Both the position numbers and the translations under genes were made by a program. The notes under the pieces are model-generated. The model saw nothing but the letters and a program-made list of their open reading frames with translations, did no database searches and was not told the DNA's origin. Shown one piece after another: positions 48,134-57,797 of a stretch of 64,000 nt of DNA. Positions within the stretch are counted from its first letter, which is position 1, and each line of letters begins with the position of its first letter. Source of the DNA: Paenibacillus luteus (GTDB lineage Bacteria; Bacillota; Bacilli; Paenibacillales; Paenibacillaceae); NCBI RefSeq assembly GCF_006542765.1, contig NZ_SKCD01000012.1:1-64000 (forward strand). The letters run 5' to 3'.

Positions 48134-49157
48134 CGGATTCGTTCGCCTCCAGGCGATCCTTGTATTGCGTTTCGTAATATTGCTGGTAGGTACCGGATGC
48201 TACCTGCGCCATCCACTCGGCATTGCTGAGATACCAGCGAATCGTTTCCTTGATGCCATCCTCATAATTAAACTTTGGCTGCCAGCCAAGCTCATTCCGG
48301 ATTTTATCGGCATCAATCGCATAACGTCGGTCATGACCCAGACGATCTTTGACGTAAGAGATCAACGATTCTGGCTTGCCTAGCTCCGCAAGAATGGTCC
48401 GAACCACTTGCAAGTTATTCCGTTCATTCCGTCCGCCAACATTATATACCTCACCAGCGCGGCCTTTATGCAGCACCAAATCAATCGCACTGCAATGATC
48501 CTCTACATACAGCCAGTCCCGCACATTAAGACCGTCGCCATACACAGGAAGCGGCTTATCCTGAAGCGCATTCTGGATCATCAAAGGGATCAGCTTCTCA
48601 GGGAACTGATAAGGACCATAGTTGTTCGAGCAGCGAGTAATGTTGACATGAAGTCCAAAAGTCTCGTGGTACGCGCGGACAAGCAAATCCGCGCCTGCCT
48701 TACTGGCTGAATATGGACTATTTGGTGCAATCGGCGTATCCTCCGTGAACAGCCCTGTATCGCCCAGTGTACCGTAAACCTCGTCTGTAGACACTTGAAC
48801 AAACTTGGCAACGTTATATTGCTTCGTCAGGTCCAGCAGAGTCTGCGTCCCCAAAACATTCGTTTGCACGAAAATTTCCGGATGCAAAATGCTGCGATCC
48901 ACATGCGACTCAGCGGCGAAGTTAATGACCGCATCCACGCCTTGCTGGAAGAGAGGTTCAAGCTCAGACCGATTGGCAATGTCCGCTTTCACGAAGCTAT
49001 AGCCCGAATGCTGCTCGATTGAACGCAAATTTTCTAAATTGCCCGCATAGGTCAATGCATCCACATTGATAATTTCATAAGTGGGGTAGTTCTCAATCAT
49101 ATATAATACGAAATTGCTCCCGATAAAGCCGGCACCGCCGGTAACAAGTAATTTCAC
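48126..49157 (-). CDS. rmlB: dTDP-glucose 4,6-dehydratase
   Basis: An SDR-family dehydratase of 343 residues. LLVTGGAGFIGSNFVLYMIE is the NAD site, then VQVSTDEVYGTLGDTGLF with the active-site Thr-Asp-Glu, YSASKAGADLLVRAYHETFG with the Tyr-x-x-x-Lys pair, and RCSNNYGPYQFPEKLIPLMI. A GTG start at 49157 follows AGGGTGAG. Second step of dTDP-rhamnose synthesis. Confidence 0.97.
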   Translation of the reverse strand: MKLLVTGGAGFIGSNFVLYMIENYPTYEIINVDALTYAGNLENLRSIEQHSGYSFVKADIANRSELEPLFQQGVDAVINFAAESHVDRSILHPEIFVQTNVLGTQTLLDLTKQYNVAKFVQVSTDEVYGTLGDTGLFTEDTPIAPNSPYSASKAGADLLVRAYHETFGLHVNITRCSNNYGPYQFPEKLIPLMIQNALQDKPLPVYGDGLNVRDWLYVEDHCSAIDLVLHKGRAGEVYNVGGRNERNNLQVVRTILAELGKPESLISYVKDRLGHDRRYAIDADKIRNELGWQPKFNYEDGIKETIRWYLSNAEWMAQVASGTYQQYYETQYKDRLEANESDV

Positions 49158-49166
49158 GAGTCTAAC

Positions 49167-49724
49167 TCACCCTTCATATACAAAGTTAATTTCCGCATCA
49201 GCCAGCACTGGATGTTTGGCATCTTTATCCGAAAGGATCGGATTCGATGTCGGCCAGTCAATCGCAAGGGCCGGATCGTTCCAGGCAATGCCTCGGTCGT
49301 GTTCTGGAGAGTAGAGGGCATCTACCTTGTATTGCACCTCACAATTTGGAACTAATGTGCAAAAACCATGTGCAAAACCTTGAGGAACCAAAAGCTGTCT
49401 CTTATTGGCCGCACTTAAAATAAACCCCTGCCATTGCCCAAAAGTTGGTGACCCTTTGCGAATGTCGATGACAACATCATAAATGGCACCGGCCGTTACC
49501 CGTACTAGCTTCGTTTGAGCTTTCGGTGATAGTTGATAATGCATGCCTCTGAGCACACCGGCTTCTACGGATAAGGAGTGATTGTCTTGGATAAAAGCAT
49601 GAGATATCCCATTGGCATTTGCAACTTCTTCATTATAGCTTTCCATAAAGAAACCCCGATGATCGCCGAATACGGCCGGCTCTATGACTTTAACACCTGG
49701 TAGACTAGAATTAATTATTTTCAT
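49167..49724 (-). CDS. rmlC: dTDP-4-dehydrorhamnose 3,5-epimerase
   Basis: A cupin-fold epimerase of 185 residues. VFGDHRGFFMESYNE, the catalytic histidine region AGVLRGMHYQLSPKAQTKLV, VVIDIRKGSPTFGQW and VPQGFAHGFCTLVP are diagnostic. The ATG at 49724 follows AGGTGACC. Third enzyme of the dTDP-L-rhamnose set. Confidence 0.97.
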   Translation of the reverse strand: MKIINSSLPGVKVIEPAVFGDHRGFFMESYNEEVANANGISHAFIQDNHSLSVEAGVLRGMHYQLSPKAQTKLVRVTAGAIYDVVIDIRKGSPTFGQWQGFILSAANKRQLLVPQGFAHGFCTLVPNCEVQYKVDALYSPEHDRGIAWNDPALAIDWPTSNPILSDKDAKHPVLADAEINFVYEG

Positions 49725-49739
49725 AGGTCACCTATTCTT

Positions 49740-50483
49740 TTATAATTTTAACTTTCCAAACTCTTCGCCAAATGTAAGATCTTTTGCAAGCTCATTTGCT
49801 TTCGTCAATGAAGCGTGGGTACCTGCATCAGTCCACCATCCGTGGAGAATATCATAACTTAGCTCGCTTGCTTCAATATAAACATTATTAACATCCGTAA
49901 TTTCAAGCTCTCCGCGACCTGATGGTTTGAGAGTTTTGATAATTTCAAAAACATTACTATCATACATATATATGCCTGTAACCGCATAGTTGCTCTTTGG
50001 TTGTTTAGGTTTCTCTTCAATAGAAACGATCTTATCTCTATCCAATTGTGGAACCCCATAGCGCTGCGGATCATGAACCTCTTGAATAAGAATTTTTGCT
50101 CCCTTATTCTGCTCTTTAAAGTTGCTTACGAACGGAACAATACTATCATCAAATACGTTATCACCTAAAATAACGACCATCTGATCATCATTCACAAAGT
50201 TTTCAGCTAATCCAAGAGCTTGCGCAATACCTCCAGCTTCGTCCTGAACTTTATATGTAAAAGAAACGCCAAATTCATAACCACTTCCAAGTAAATTTAC
50301 TACATCCCCCATATGTTCTTTACCGGTAACGATGAGGATATCGACAATATCAGCTTCTTTAAGCTTGGCAATAGAGTGGAAAATCATTGGATACTTGCCT
50401 ACTGGCAATAAGTGCTTATTAGTTACTTTGGTGAGGGGGAATAAGCGCGAGCCAGTTCCTCCTGCTAGAATTATGCCTTTCAT
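49740..50483 (-). CDS. rmlA: Glucose-1-phosphate thymidylyltransferase (short form)
   Basis: A nucleotidyltransferase of 247 residues making dTDP-glucose. It starts MKGIILAGGTGSRLFPLTKV, with VVILGDNVFDDSIVPF, VSIEEKPKQPKSNYAVTGIY and HGWWTDAGTHASLTKA. It is about 45 residues shorter than classical RmlA (about 290), like the short Gram-positive version. AAAGGAGA precedes the ATG at 50483. First gene of the order rmlA-C-B-D in the direction of transcription. Confidence 0.95.
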   Translation of the reverse strand: MKGIILAGGTGSRLFPLTKVTNKHLLPVGKYPMIFHSIAKLKEADIVDILIVTGKEHMGDVVNLLGSGYEFGVSFTYKVQDEAGGIAQALGLAENFVNDDQMVVILGDNVFDDSIVPFVSNFKEQNKGAKILIQEVHDPQRYGVPQLDRDKIVSIEEKPKQPKSNYAVTGIYMYDSNVFEIIKTLKPSGRGELEITDVNNVYIEASELSYDILHGWWTDAGTHASLTKANELAKDLTFGEEFGKLKL

Positions 50484-50792
50484 GAGAAAGTCTCCTTTTA
50501 GGGTACTATACTATAATTATATAAATATAATTCTAATATAAGTAACACTGAATTCTTACTATTTATTCAACCGTAATACACTTGCTAGTACAGCTTACCT
50601 TATATCAAACTAGATCATATCGAGAAGTTAATTTAAACCCACTTTGACAATCTCGTGAACGAATATTTTTTGTTTATCGTGCTCACTAATGAAGTGGTAC
50701 TGAATTCTCCCGTTGTTATTATTCGAATTCTTATTCGCTAGCTCCTTTACTCTATCAATCTCTCTAATTTTCTATTGTTATAGTTAAGAAAT
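50484..50792. other. AT-rich gap with the likely promoter region of rmlACBD
   Basis: A 309-base, very AT-rich gap with no gene. On the minus strand several TATAAT-like boxes (TATATT near 50530-50540, TATAAT near 50514-50521) lie within 70 bases of rmlA, but no convincing -35 could be fixed. The base composition changes visibly here: genes to the right are far richer in A and T. Confidence 0.4.
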
Positions 50793-51905
50793 TTATCCAA
50801 TAGGTTTAACAAACTTCGAATTTCTTTTGGCTGTTGGATATATATATCTGCCTATCACCCAAGGGATTTTATTATTAATTAATGAAAAGAATAATCTTTT
50901 TGTTATTTCAACTTTAAGAACCATTAAAAACACTTTAAATAACACTATATTAGATTTAACAGAAACATCAAAAAATGCAAGCAGTGCTGTTGCAATCGAC
51001 ATTGCGATACTTTCAAACCCACAAAGTATCAGAGTGTTCTTCCCAATATATGATAGATAATAAGATTTTTTTAAAGCATAGGCAATAATAAGATTGAAAA
51101 CTATTAAGAGAATTGTAATCAATAGAATTAATATCTGGATTAAATACGAATTAAAGAAACTACCACCTATATCATTCGAGAATTGAAGCATCACCCTATC
51201 GATATCGTTAGGTCTTGAATAAATAAAAAAACTACAAGCTAAAACCAAACTAACAGACACTGAAAAAAACACTTTAGATAATCTGTTAATTTCCGTAAAA
51301 GAGAAATCCTTGATTCTTGCAAATATAATATCCCCTAAACAAAAGAAAAAAATATAGTAAACAGCGCTATCTATGTTAAAAAACATAGTTGGATCATTTG
51401 GAGCTTTTAGTATAATAGAACTTACTAAGGCTGATGCAAAAGAGATTATAAATATTAATATTTTTTTTCTAATCAATTTATTCAAAAAGTAATACAATAA
51501 TTGTATTGTTAATAAACACGTAAAGAACCATAATTGACCGGCAAAACCTATTTGATTACGAATACCCCATAATGATTGAATTATAAATGTTTTTACTAAT
51601 CCTAAGTCACTTCCTGTTGTAACTATAAAATATACAATGTTAAAAAGACAAAAGAAAGCATATGGTATTAGAATAGTCTTTACACAGTTAATGATGTAAT
51701 TTTTAACTGACAAATCTTTTTTCTTTGAAAAAAACAAACCAGATAGAAAGAAAAACAAAGGAACGTGATAACGAAAAACAAAAGTGGTTACATTATCCCC
51801 TGGAGCAATATGTCCAATGAATATGGCTAATATTGCCAAGCCTCTACATACATCTACCCATTCATATCTATTATTAGTTTTATACTCCTCTTGATAAGTT
51901 TCCAT
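50793..51905 (-). CDS. Acyltransferase-3 family membrane protein (fucose 4-O-acetylase-like)
   Basis: A 370-residue integral membrane acyltransferase with about ten hydrophobic segments. The N-terminal catalytic region WVDVCRGLAILAIFIGHIAP holds the conserved Arg and His, followed by RYHVPLFFFLSGLFFSKK. It likely O-acetylates a sugar of the glycan while it is lipid-linked (inference). AT-rich and lysine-, isoleucine- and asparagine-rich, unlike the housekeeping genes. Separated by gaps on both sides. Confidence 0.88.
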   Translation of the reverse strand: METYQEEYKTNNRYEWVDVCRGLAILAIFIGHIAPGDNVTTFVFRYHVPLFFFLSGLFFSKKKDLSVKNYIINCVKTILIPYAFFCLFNIVYFIVTTGSDLGLVKTFIIQSLWGIRNQIGFAGQLWFFTCLLTIQLLYYFLNKLIRKKILIFIISFASALVSSIILKAPNDPTMFFNIDSAVYYIFFFCLGDIIFARIKDFSFTEINRLSKVFFSVSVSLVLACSFFIYSRPNDIDRVMLQFSNDIGGSFFNSYLIQILILLITILLIVFNLIIAYALKKSYYLSYIGKNTLILCGFESIAMSIATALLAFFDVSVKSNIVLFKVFLMVLKVEITKRLFFSLINNKIPWVIGRYIYPTAKRNSKFVKPIG

Positions 51906-52904
51906 TTTTCAAAACTCCTATCAAAACTAACAAATGTAGTATCGTACAAGCAAGTTTAATAAAACACAGAAATAAATATAGTCACGGTTACTCTACGGTA
52001 TTGAGTCTGTCAATATTTTTACGTAATTTATTAAAATATGTTAACTCGTCAAGTTAGCTCCCGGTTTTCAATACAGATAGTTATAGTAACCTTCTCTATG
52101 GTTTTGAGCGTCACCTTCCATGTGCGTAGGACTTCCATTATGAATAATAAAGTACTTCGAACAGTACGTCGTCACTATGAACATACTTTCTTCATTGTCT
52201 CTTTGCACAACTCACTGTGGTAACTTTCAATTATATTCGTGGGCAGATAGTCTTGCGTATTTCTGGAGGACAACAAAAAAGAAGCGGCTAACTTATCCCC
52301 GTATTTGATCAAAGAACGCATGATTAGGGATGTTTCTTAACCCATAATTTCTTAAATTAATCTAAATAAGCCTCTTCAGCGGTGGACATATAAATGAATG
52401 ATGCACTACTGATTTTTAGTCAACGGATAAGTAAGGAGAAGTCCGTAAAGTTATCTGAAATTGTGGTGAGAATATCTAGAGCACCATAGTTTTTGTACTC
52501 ATTCAACAAACCGGTTCAGAACTTAACGGACTCATACCGTTGTTCCATCTCCTAGACTTCTTTGTTTCAATCCAGATCAGTTTAATGAAGATTTAAGCTG
52601 CTAGTTCACAATGGCTCCTATTGTTTCATTATGAATGTTATAGCTGACTTCGAGAAAGGTAGCGCATAAATACCTTAAGAGATCGATCTAGTCGTTCCTA
52701 ATGCCCATGTGTTCTCACAAACTCAACTATGTTCCTAATACAATGGATTAGGAGGCTGATCAAATATTTCATGAAAACCCTCCTAAATTCACAGTAATAT
52801 AAAAGACTATATTTAACGATCTCCAATACCACTACCTAATCCCTGTTTACCAAAACAATATTCGTTTTTCTAAACAGTTTTAGTAATAGTCGTTTAATAT
52901 TCCA
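51906..52904. other. 1-kb gap without an intact gene
   Basis: No frame with a ribosome site and family likeness is present on either strand. The left half may hold a decayed transposase tail (see 52060-52265). The right half, about 52300-52900, is AT-rich with many stops in all frames and holds nothing I can name. Confidence 0.55.
52060..52265 (-). pseudogene. Possible relic of an IS256/Mutator-type transposase C-terminus
   Basis: Read on the minus strand, one frame gives NTQDYLPTNIIESYHSELCK before a stop. This recalls the L-x-T-x-N-x-I-E motif near the end of IS256-family transposases. A second frame further on gives WKVTLKTIEKVTITICIENR, recalling their W...L...I.FE.R ending. The two pieces are out of frame and separated by stops. 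The likeness is weak and rests on my reading alone. Confidence 0.3.
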
Positions 52905-53948
52905 TTACACTGATAGTTTTTTTTTCTTTAATTGCAAACTTTTCTTTTCGATTTGGTACCATGAGAAAATAGAGATAGCAAGAGTTATCGGCGTAGCTAT
53001 AACAAAATTATAAAAAGGAGTTATATGGTCTATCAATAACAAAGAAACGATTTGTTGTATAGGAAACGCATAGATATACATCCCGTAAGAGAAGTCGCCT
53101 TTTTCTTGAAACTTTTTAATCACTTTTTTTACGCCAAATCCTAAATAAAAGATAATGTACGTTCCACACAATATAAATCCTAATTTATAATAGCCAGACC
53201 ACGCAAGCAAAGTTAATGCAATCCCAGAGAGTAAAGCAGCATATCGATTAAGTTTAATGTCATCTCTAAATAAGTAAACAATCATTCCCATACTAAAATA
53301 CTTGAAAAGCTCAAAGTATTGAAAGACTGCGACTGTAGAATCTATTTTATACGCTACGAACAACACCAATAAAAATAAAGGAACAATAACAACTTTCTTC
53401 AGCATCTTTAATGATCCAAGTACCGCTACAACAATATAGAAGAAAAATTCGTACCATAACGTCCAAAGAGAACCGTTGACCGCATTAGGATATGGATTGT
53501 TTTCAAAAACTGCCGGCAAACTATATTGCATATTAACAAGCATAAACGATTCTAAATATCGCAATGTCGCAGGATTAGAGAAATATGCTTTTCCACCAAT
53601 AGTTGTTAAGATAGGACCCAAAATAAAAACGGTAAAAAGAATAAGTACGATTAATGCTGGATATATACGAAGAATCCTATTTCTGAAATATTCATACACA
53701 TTAGCACAACGCTCAAAACTATAAGTAATCAGAAAACCACTTATGATAAAAAAGATACTTACACCTAATCCCCCAAATGTCTCTTGTCCATTAGTTAATT
53801 TAATAAATGGTTCCGAAGCATTTGAACCCAATGTTAAAGGGTAAGAGTGTGAAAAAACAACCAAAATTGCTGCAAATAGCCTTATTAAATCAAAATTATT
53901 TTCACGACTATTGAAACAATCACCAATACTTTTCCAATTGTTCTTCAT
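52905..53948 (-). CDS. Acyltransferase-3 family membrane protein (OafA/YrhL-like)
   Basis: A 347-residue membrane acyltransferase. NNFDLIRLFAAILVVFSHSY with the catalytic His, then GGLGVSIFFIISGFLITYSF and the RNRILRIYPALIVLILFT loop are the OafA signatures. About ten membrane segments. Only 12 bases separate its start from the upstream fusion gene, so it is in the same transcript. Likely O-acetylates the glycan (inference). Confidence 0.9.
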   Translation of the reverse strand: MKNNWKSIGDCFNSRENNFDLIRLFAAILVVFSHSYPLTLGSNASEPFIKLTNGQETFGGLGVSIFFIISGFLITYSFERCANVYEYFRNRILRIYPALIVLILFTVFILGPILTTIGGKAYFSNPATLRYLESFMLVNMQYSLPAVFENNPYPNAVNGSLWTLWYEFFFYIVVAVLGSLKMLKKVVIVPLFLLVLFVAYKIDSTVAVFQYFELFKYFSMGMIVYLFRDDIKLNRYAALLSGIALTLLAWSGYYKLGFILCGTYIIFYLGFGVKKVIKKFQEKGDFSYGMYIYAFPIQQIVSLLLIDHITPFYNFVIATPITLAISIFSWYQIEKKSLQLKKKKLSV

Positions 53949-53960
53949 ATCAACTTCCCT

Positions 53961-55793
53961 TTACTTTTTTCTAAACACTCGGGTTATTTTCCAACTCTTC
54001 GAATTTTGAGAATTTGAAATAAATTCATCTAACTCTAATTCAGAAGCAGTGAAAATTTCAGGGACGCAGGTCTTTTTACCAAGTATTCTTTTAACTAACC
54101 GTAGTGGCTTTGTAATGTTCCATGAGTTTGAAACAAGTATAAGATGCGCGATTTCCCTTTTCCGGATCAGTTCATCATTGATTGGATAACCATTATTGGA
54201 ATCACGGTTTTCTAATTGCATATTAATCAAAGAAGAAATTCGTTTTGCATTCCCTGGTGGCATGATTAAATACTGAGAATTAAATTTATTCTGGACGTAT
54301 CTATAATTTTCTTCCCATTCTTCGTTATTATGAAGTGATTGTGAACTTTCTCCCTTAAGCCACCATCTGTAGATGTTCGTGATAGTTGGAGTACTAGCAA
54401 CACCGCAAATAAATGCCGCACGAACAATGAAATCCCAATCTTCGATTGTATTGATCGTTTCATCAAACCTTAAACCAAAATCATGATAGATCGACCTTGG
54501 AAATGCTAAACATAATCCTGGACACTCGTTATGATGTAGCATGGTAATAAAATCAAAATCTGCAGGATAATCATTTAGAAACCCAGAAACCGCAATAGAA
54601 GTTTTCTGACTAAAAGAAGTTTTTACAGGTTCATATTCTTGTCTCACCGAAACAGATTTTAATATCTTTCCGTAGTGATTATTAGAAAGACTCTTAAATT
54701 CTTCTACCCAGTTACTGAACACGATATCATCATCGTCAAGTATTGCCATATACTGTCCTTCGGCATTTTCAAATCCCGCATTCAATGGTGTAGATCGGTT
54801 GCCTCCATTTACTCTTATCAATCGGATTTTTGATCGAATCCACTCAGGTGTAGCATTAATTATACTTTCAACTAATAATTGTTTCTCCACAGTCAAGTTG
54901 TGTCCAACAACAAGTACTTCGAAATCCGTACATTCTTGTCCAGTCAAACAAAGCAAAACTTCTTTCAATTCTTCCGGTCTATCCCCAACGGTTCTGGTCA
55001 CAATAGATAAAAATGGTCTTGCTAGTTGTCGATTGACAGGTATTTGTGTAGGATGGCTTGCGATGAACATTCGAACGAGCTGATTGACTTTCCCATCAGC
55101 ACCCATATTTTTTCTTAATCCTAACAGTAATTGACGCAAAGATGAATTTTCAGTAAGCGTTAATAGTTCTTTTGGGAAGTACTGATCACTTTTTTCCATC
55201 ACAACATCTTTTTTGCTAATTTGATGCAACCCATGTTTTTTGCAGACTTCCAATAATTTTTCTTGGGTAAAGATGTTGATGTGGGTTTCATCCAATAGTC
55301 CAGTGTTAGTTTCATCGAATTTATTACATAACAATTTAAAAACAATATCATCATGAGCAAAATTCGGGACACTTATAACAACAGGAGCATTATGCTGTTT
55401 GGAAAGCACAGAGACTGTCTGTAGCAAATCCTCAAAATTTAATACATGCTCCATCACATCAAGTATGGAAATCGATGAAATAGCACGTCCGTTAAGAATC
55501 TTATCGATAAATTCAATATTGTCTTTCAGACTTGATAATTTATAAGTGTGAGCTTCTTTACCCTCCAAAACAAGATGATTAACAGCATCTGGATCCGCAT
55601 CGATGCCAATGTAGTGTATTGGATGGTTTTCCATCAATTTTTCACTCATTGATCCCCAACCGCAACCAATATCGAGATGGATTCCTTGTTTAGGAAGGTC
55701 AAATTGACCCAGTAAGCTCACCGTGTGACCATAAACATTGTCTTGCGCATATTCAAATTTATAAGGATATTCATCGATGCTTTTATTTTTCAT
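53961..55793 (-). CDS. Methyltransferase-GT2 fusion protein
   Basis: A 610-residue protein with two domains. Residues about 25-230 form a class I SAM-dependent methyltransferase (HLDIGCGWGSMSEKLMENHP motif I, then SSISILDVMEHVLNFEDLL). Residues about 260-500 are a GT2 glycosyltransferase (LSIVTRTVGDRPEELKEVL, MAILDDDDIVFSNW). A methylase fused to a glycosyltransferase suggests a capping function, adding a sugar and methylating the terminal residue, as chain terminators do in ABC-exported glycans (inference). Its ATG overlaps the stop of the preceding GT gene (ATGA). Confidence 0.88.
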   Translation of the reverse strand: MKNKSIDEYPYKFEYAQDNVYGHTVSLLGQFDLPKQGIHLDIGCGWGSMSEKLMENHPIHYIGIDADPDAVNHLVLEGKEAHTYKLSSLKDNIEFIDKILNGRAISSISILDVMEHVLNFEDLLQTVSVLSKQHNAPVVISVPNFAHDDIVFKLLCNKFDETNTGLLDETHINIFTQEKLLEVCKKHGLHQISKKDVVMEKSDQYFPKELLTLTENSSLRQLLLGLRKNMGADGKVNQLVRMFIASHPTQIPVNRQLARPFLSIVTRTVGDRPEELKEVLLCLTGQECTDFEVLVVGHNLTVEKQLLVESIINATPEWIRSKIRLIRVNGGNRSTPLNAGFENAEGQYMAILDDDDIVFSNWVEEFKSLSNNHYGKILKSVSVRQEYEPVKTSFSQKTSIAVSGFLNDYPADFDFITMLHHNECPGLCLAFPRSIYHDFGLRFDETINTIEDWDFIVRAAFICGVASTPTITNIYRWWLKGESSQSLHNNEEWEENYRYVQNKFNSQYLIMPPGNAKRISSLINMQLENRDSNNGYPINDELIRKREIAHLILVSNSWNITKPLRLVKRILGKKTCVPEIFTASELELDEFISNSQNSKSWKITRVFRKK

Positions 55794-56698
55794 AGTGAAA
55801 ACCTCATTTTGCCGTAATTATTATTGATGAACTCTCCAATCCGATGATTGGAATCAACTTGTTCTGGTAATTTACCGTCTCTTTTTCTTCTCTTAAACTC
55901 TTCAGCTGCTTTCTTATAATAACTGACATCTGAATTTTCGAAATAGGTCAAGATATTCTCCAGAATATCGTTTCTAGACCATTTATAAGCCATTAATAGC
56001 CCTGCTTCTGCGGAATAATAATCCTCCGCATCACTTGTTTGCCAAGCTGCATTTTTAGACAAGATTTTGTCATGAAAGGCAACAGCAGATGGTTGGAAGA
56101 TAATTCGATATCCTTTAAGTCGAGCCATCCACGAAAAATCAACATCATCACAATACAGAAAGAATGTGTCCGCATCAAATCCATTTACTTCTTCAAAAAC
56201 AAGCCTTGGGATAAGAACACAGGCTGTTGAAGCCCAACTCGTCTCTCCGGTTCTAGTATTGTAAGATTTAGGATGTTCTACAGGTAATTGCCTTGCTTCC
56301 ACTACCCCCACCTTTTGTTTGGGGTTAGCATACGGCTCAGCTAATTGAAGAAGCGTATCAGGAGCCAATATAATATCCGGATTAATAATCATAATAAAAT
56401 CAGAATCAGAATGATTAGCTAATCGGTTATGTCCTCTTGCTGAACCTAAATTTGATTCAAAATAATCGTATTTGATTTGTATGTACTCTCCAAACTCAGA
56501 ATTTAAGTCTTTGAGCTCTTGATCCGTAAACACGGGTTCTTGAGAACCATCCCCATAATATACCGTAATTTCCGTAAAAATTTGCTTATTAATAGCAAAG
56601 TCTGCCGCCCTAACAATGCTTTTAATCGATCGAATAATACGCGGAGCTTCATTGTTATATAAAACGGATTGAATTTGTAGACATTTTTTATGCAACAT
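55790..56698 (-). CDS. GT2-like glycosyltransferase
   Basis: A 302-residue glycosyltransferase. IQSVLYNNEAPRIIRSIKSI at the start, DFIMIINPDIILAPDTLLQL as the DxD-like donor site, GSARGHNRLANHSDS, and YCDDVDFSWMARLKGYRIIF match the rhamnosyltransferase-like GT2 group. The N-terminal 50 residues are less typical, with a charged insert. Coupled by overlap to the fusion gene downstream. Confidence 0.85.
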   Translation of the reverse strand: MLHKKCLQIQSVLYNNEAPRIIRSIKSIVRAADFAINKQIFTEITVYYGDGSQEPVFTDQELKDLNSEFGEYIQIKYDYFESNLGSARGHNRLANHSDSDFIMIINPDIILAPDTLLQLAEPYANPKQKVGVVEARQLPVEHPKSYNTRTGETSWASTACVLIPRLVFEEVNGFDADTFFLYCDDVDFSWMARLKGYRIIFQPSAVAFHDKILSKNAAWQTSDAEDYYSAEAGLLMAYKWSRNDILENILTYFENSDVSYYKKAAEEFKRRKRDGKLPEQVDSNHRIGEFINNNYGKMRFSL

Positions 56699-56729
56699 AT
56701 TTAATTCTCCCTAATAATGGTAACATATT

Positions 56730-57785
56730 TTATTCCCCCAATTGACCATCAATCCAATCACACAACAAGTTCATTCCCTCATTTAAGGAAACTTTCGGGC
56801 TCCAATTTAAGCTAGCCAACGTATTGGAAATGTCGGCTTGTGCGTGTCTAATGTCACCGTTGCGATATTTTCCGCATACTTCCGGATTCGGTGCTTCATA
56901 TCGCGCCGCTACCAACTGAGCGACCTCTTTAATCGTTGCACCATAACCACTTCCAATATCAAAAACTTTTCCATTAGCGTTTTCACTCAACATAACTTCA
57001 TGAATAGCTTGGGCTACATCCGAAATGAAAACAAAATCTCTCAACATCATGCCATCCTCATACAAAGGAATGCTTTGATTCTGTTTGGCTATTCTCACAA
57101 AAAGAGAAACAATACCTGTGTATGAGTTAATCAATGATTGCCCTGGACCATATACGTTTTGGAGACGAAGTATGGTGTAGCTAACGTCAAAAGATTTGCA
57201 CCAGCATGAGATAATATGTTCCTGTGTAAGCTTTGTCGAACCGTAAATGCTCGTCGGCATAGGAACAGTGTTATTTGTATTCATTGGCAAAAAAGTTGAA
57301 TTTTCAAAATCCCATTCCCCATTTACCAATTGTTCATTGCTTCTCTGTCCAGGAAAGAATGCCATCCCTTCAGCATTCAACCATTTCCCCTCACCATAGA
57401 CCGCTCTACTGCTGGAAAGTACTATTTTGTTAGGAATCGCATCATTTCTGACCAATGCATCTAACATTTGCGTAGTTCCCACTACATTCACATTGGCGTG
57501 ACGACTGCTTTCTATTAAAGATTGTCCAGTTCCTGTTTCGGCCGCCAAATGTAATATCAAATCCGGCTTCCATTTAGAAAGAATCTCATCCCATATGATA
57601 GGGTCCGTAACATCTGAGACATATAAGTGTACTTTTGAGGACAATTGAGCCGGCCTTTTTCCAGATTTATGAATCTGGGGATGCAAACTATCAATAACGA
57701 TGATATTATCAAATGTATTCTCAATCAATTTCGATACTTCGCAGCCAATGAATCCTGCTCCGCCTGTGATTAGACAAGTTTTCAT
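56730..57785 (-). CDS. NAD-dependent sugar epimerase, probably dTDP-L-rhamnose 4-epimerase
   Basis: A 351-residue SDR-family enzyme. LITGGAGFIGCEVSKLIENT is the NAD site, IVIDSLHPQIHKSGKRP follows, KIVLSSSRAVYGEG carries the catalytic Ser, and TSIYGSTKLTQEHI gives the Tyr-x-x-x-Lys pair. The L-x-P-Q-x-H element after the first strand is one I associate with dTDP-L-rhamnose 4-epimerases, which produce dTDP-6-deoxy-L-talose. The nearby rmlACBD set supports that assignment. UDP-glucose 4-epimerase is the alternative. Confidence 0.78.
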   Translation of the reverse strand: MKTCLITGGAGFIGCEVSKLIENTFDNIIVIDSLHPQIHKSGKRPAQLSSKVHLYVSDVTDPIIWDEILSKWKPDLILHLAAETGTGQSLIESSRHANVNVVGTTQMLDALVRNDAIPNKIVLSSSRAVYGEGKWLNAEGMAFFPGQRSNEQLVNGEWDFENSTFLPMNTNNTVPMPTSIYGSTKLTQEHIISCWCKSFDVSYTILRLQNVYGPGQSLINSYTGIVSLFVRIAKQNQSIPLYEDGMMLRDFVFISDVAQAIHEVMLSENANGKVFDIGSGYGATIKEVAQLVAARYEAPNPEVCGKYRNGDIRHAQADISNTLASLNWSPKVSLNEGMNLLCDWIDGQLGE

Positions 57786-57797
57786 TAAAATTTCTCC

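Noticed and set aside
50484..50792. JUMPstart/ops-type element before the rml genes
   Set aside because: No GGCGGTAG-like element was seen; only AT-rich promoter-like boxes.
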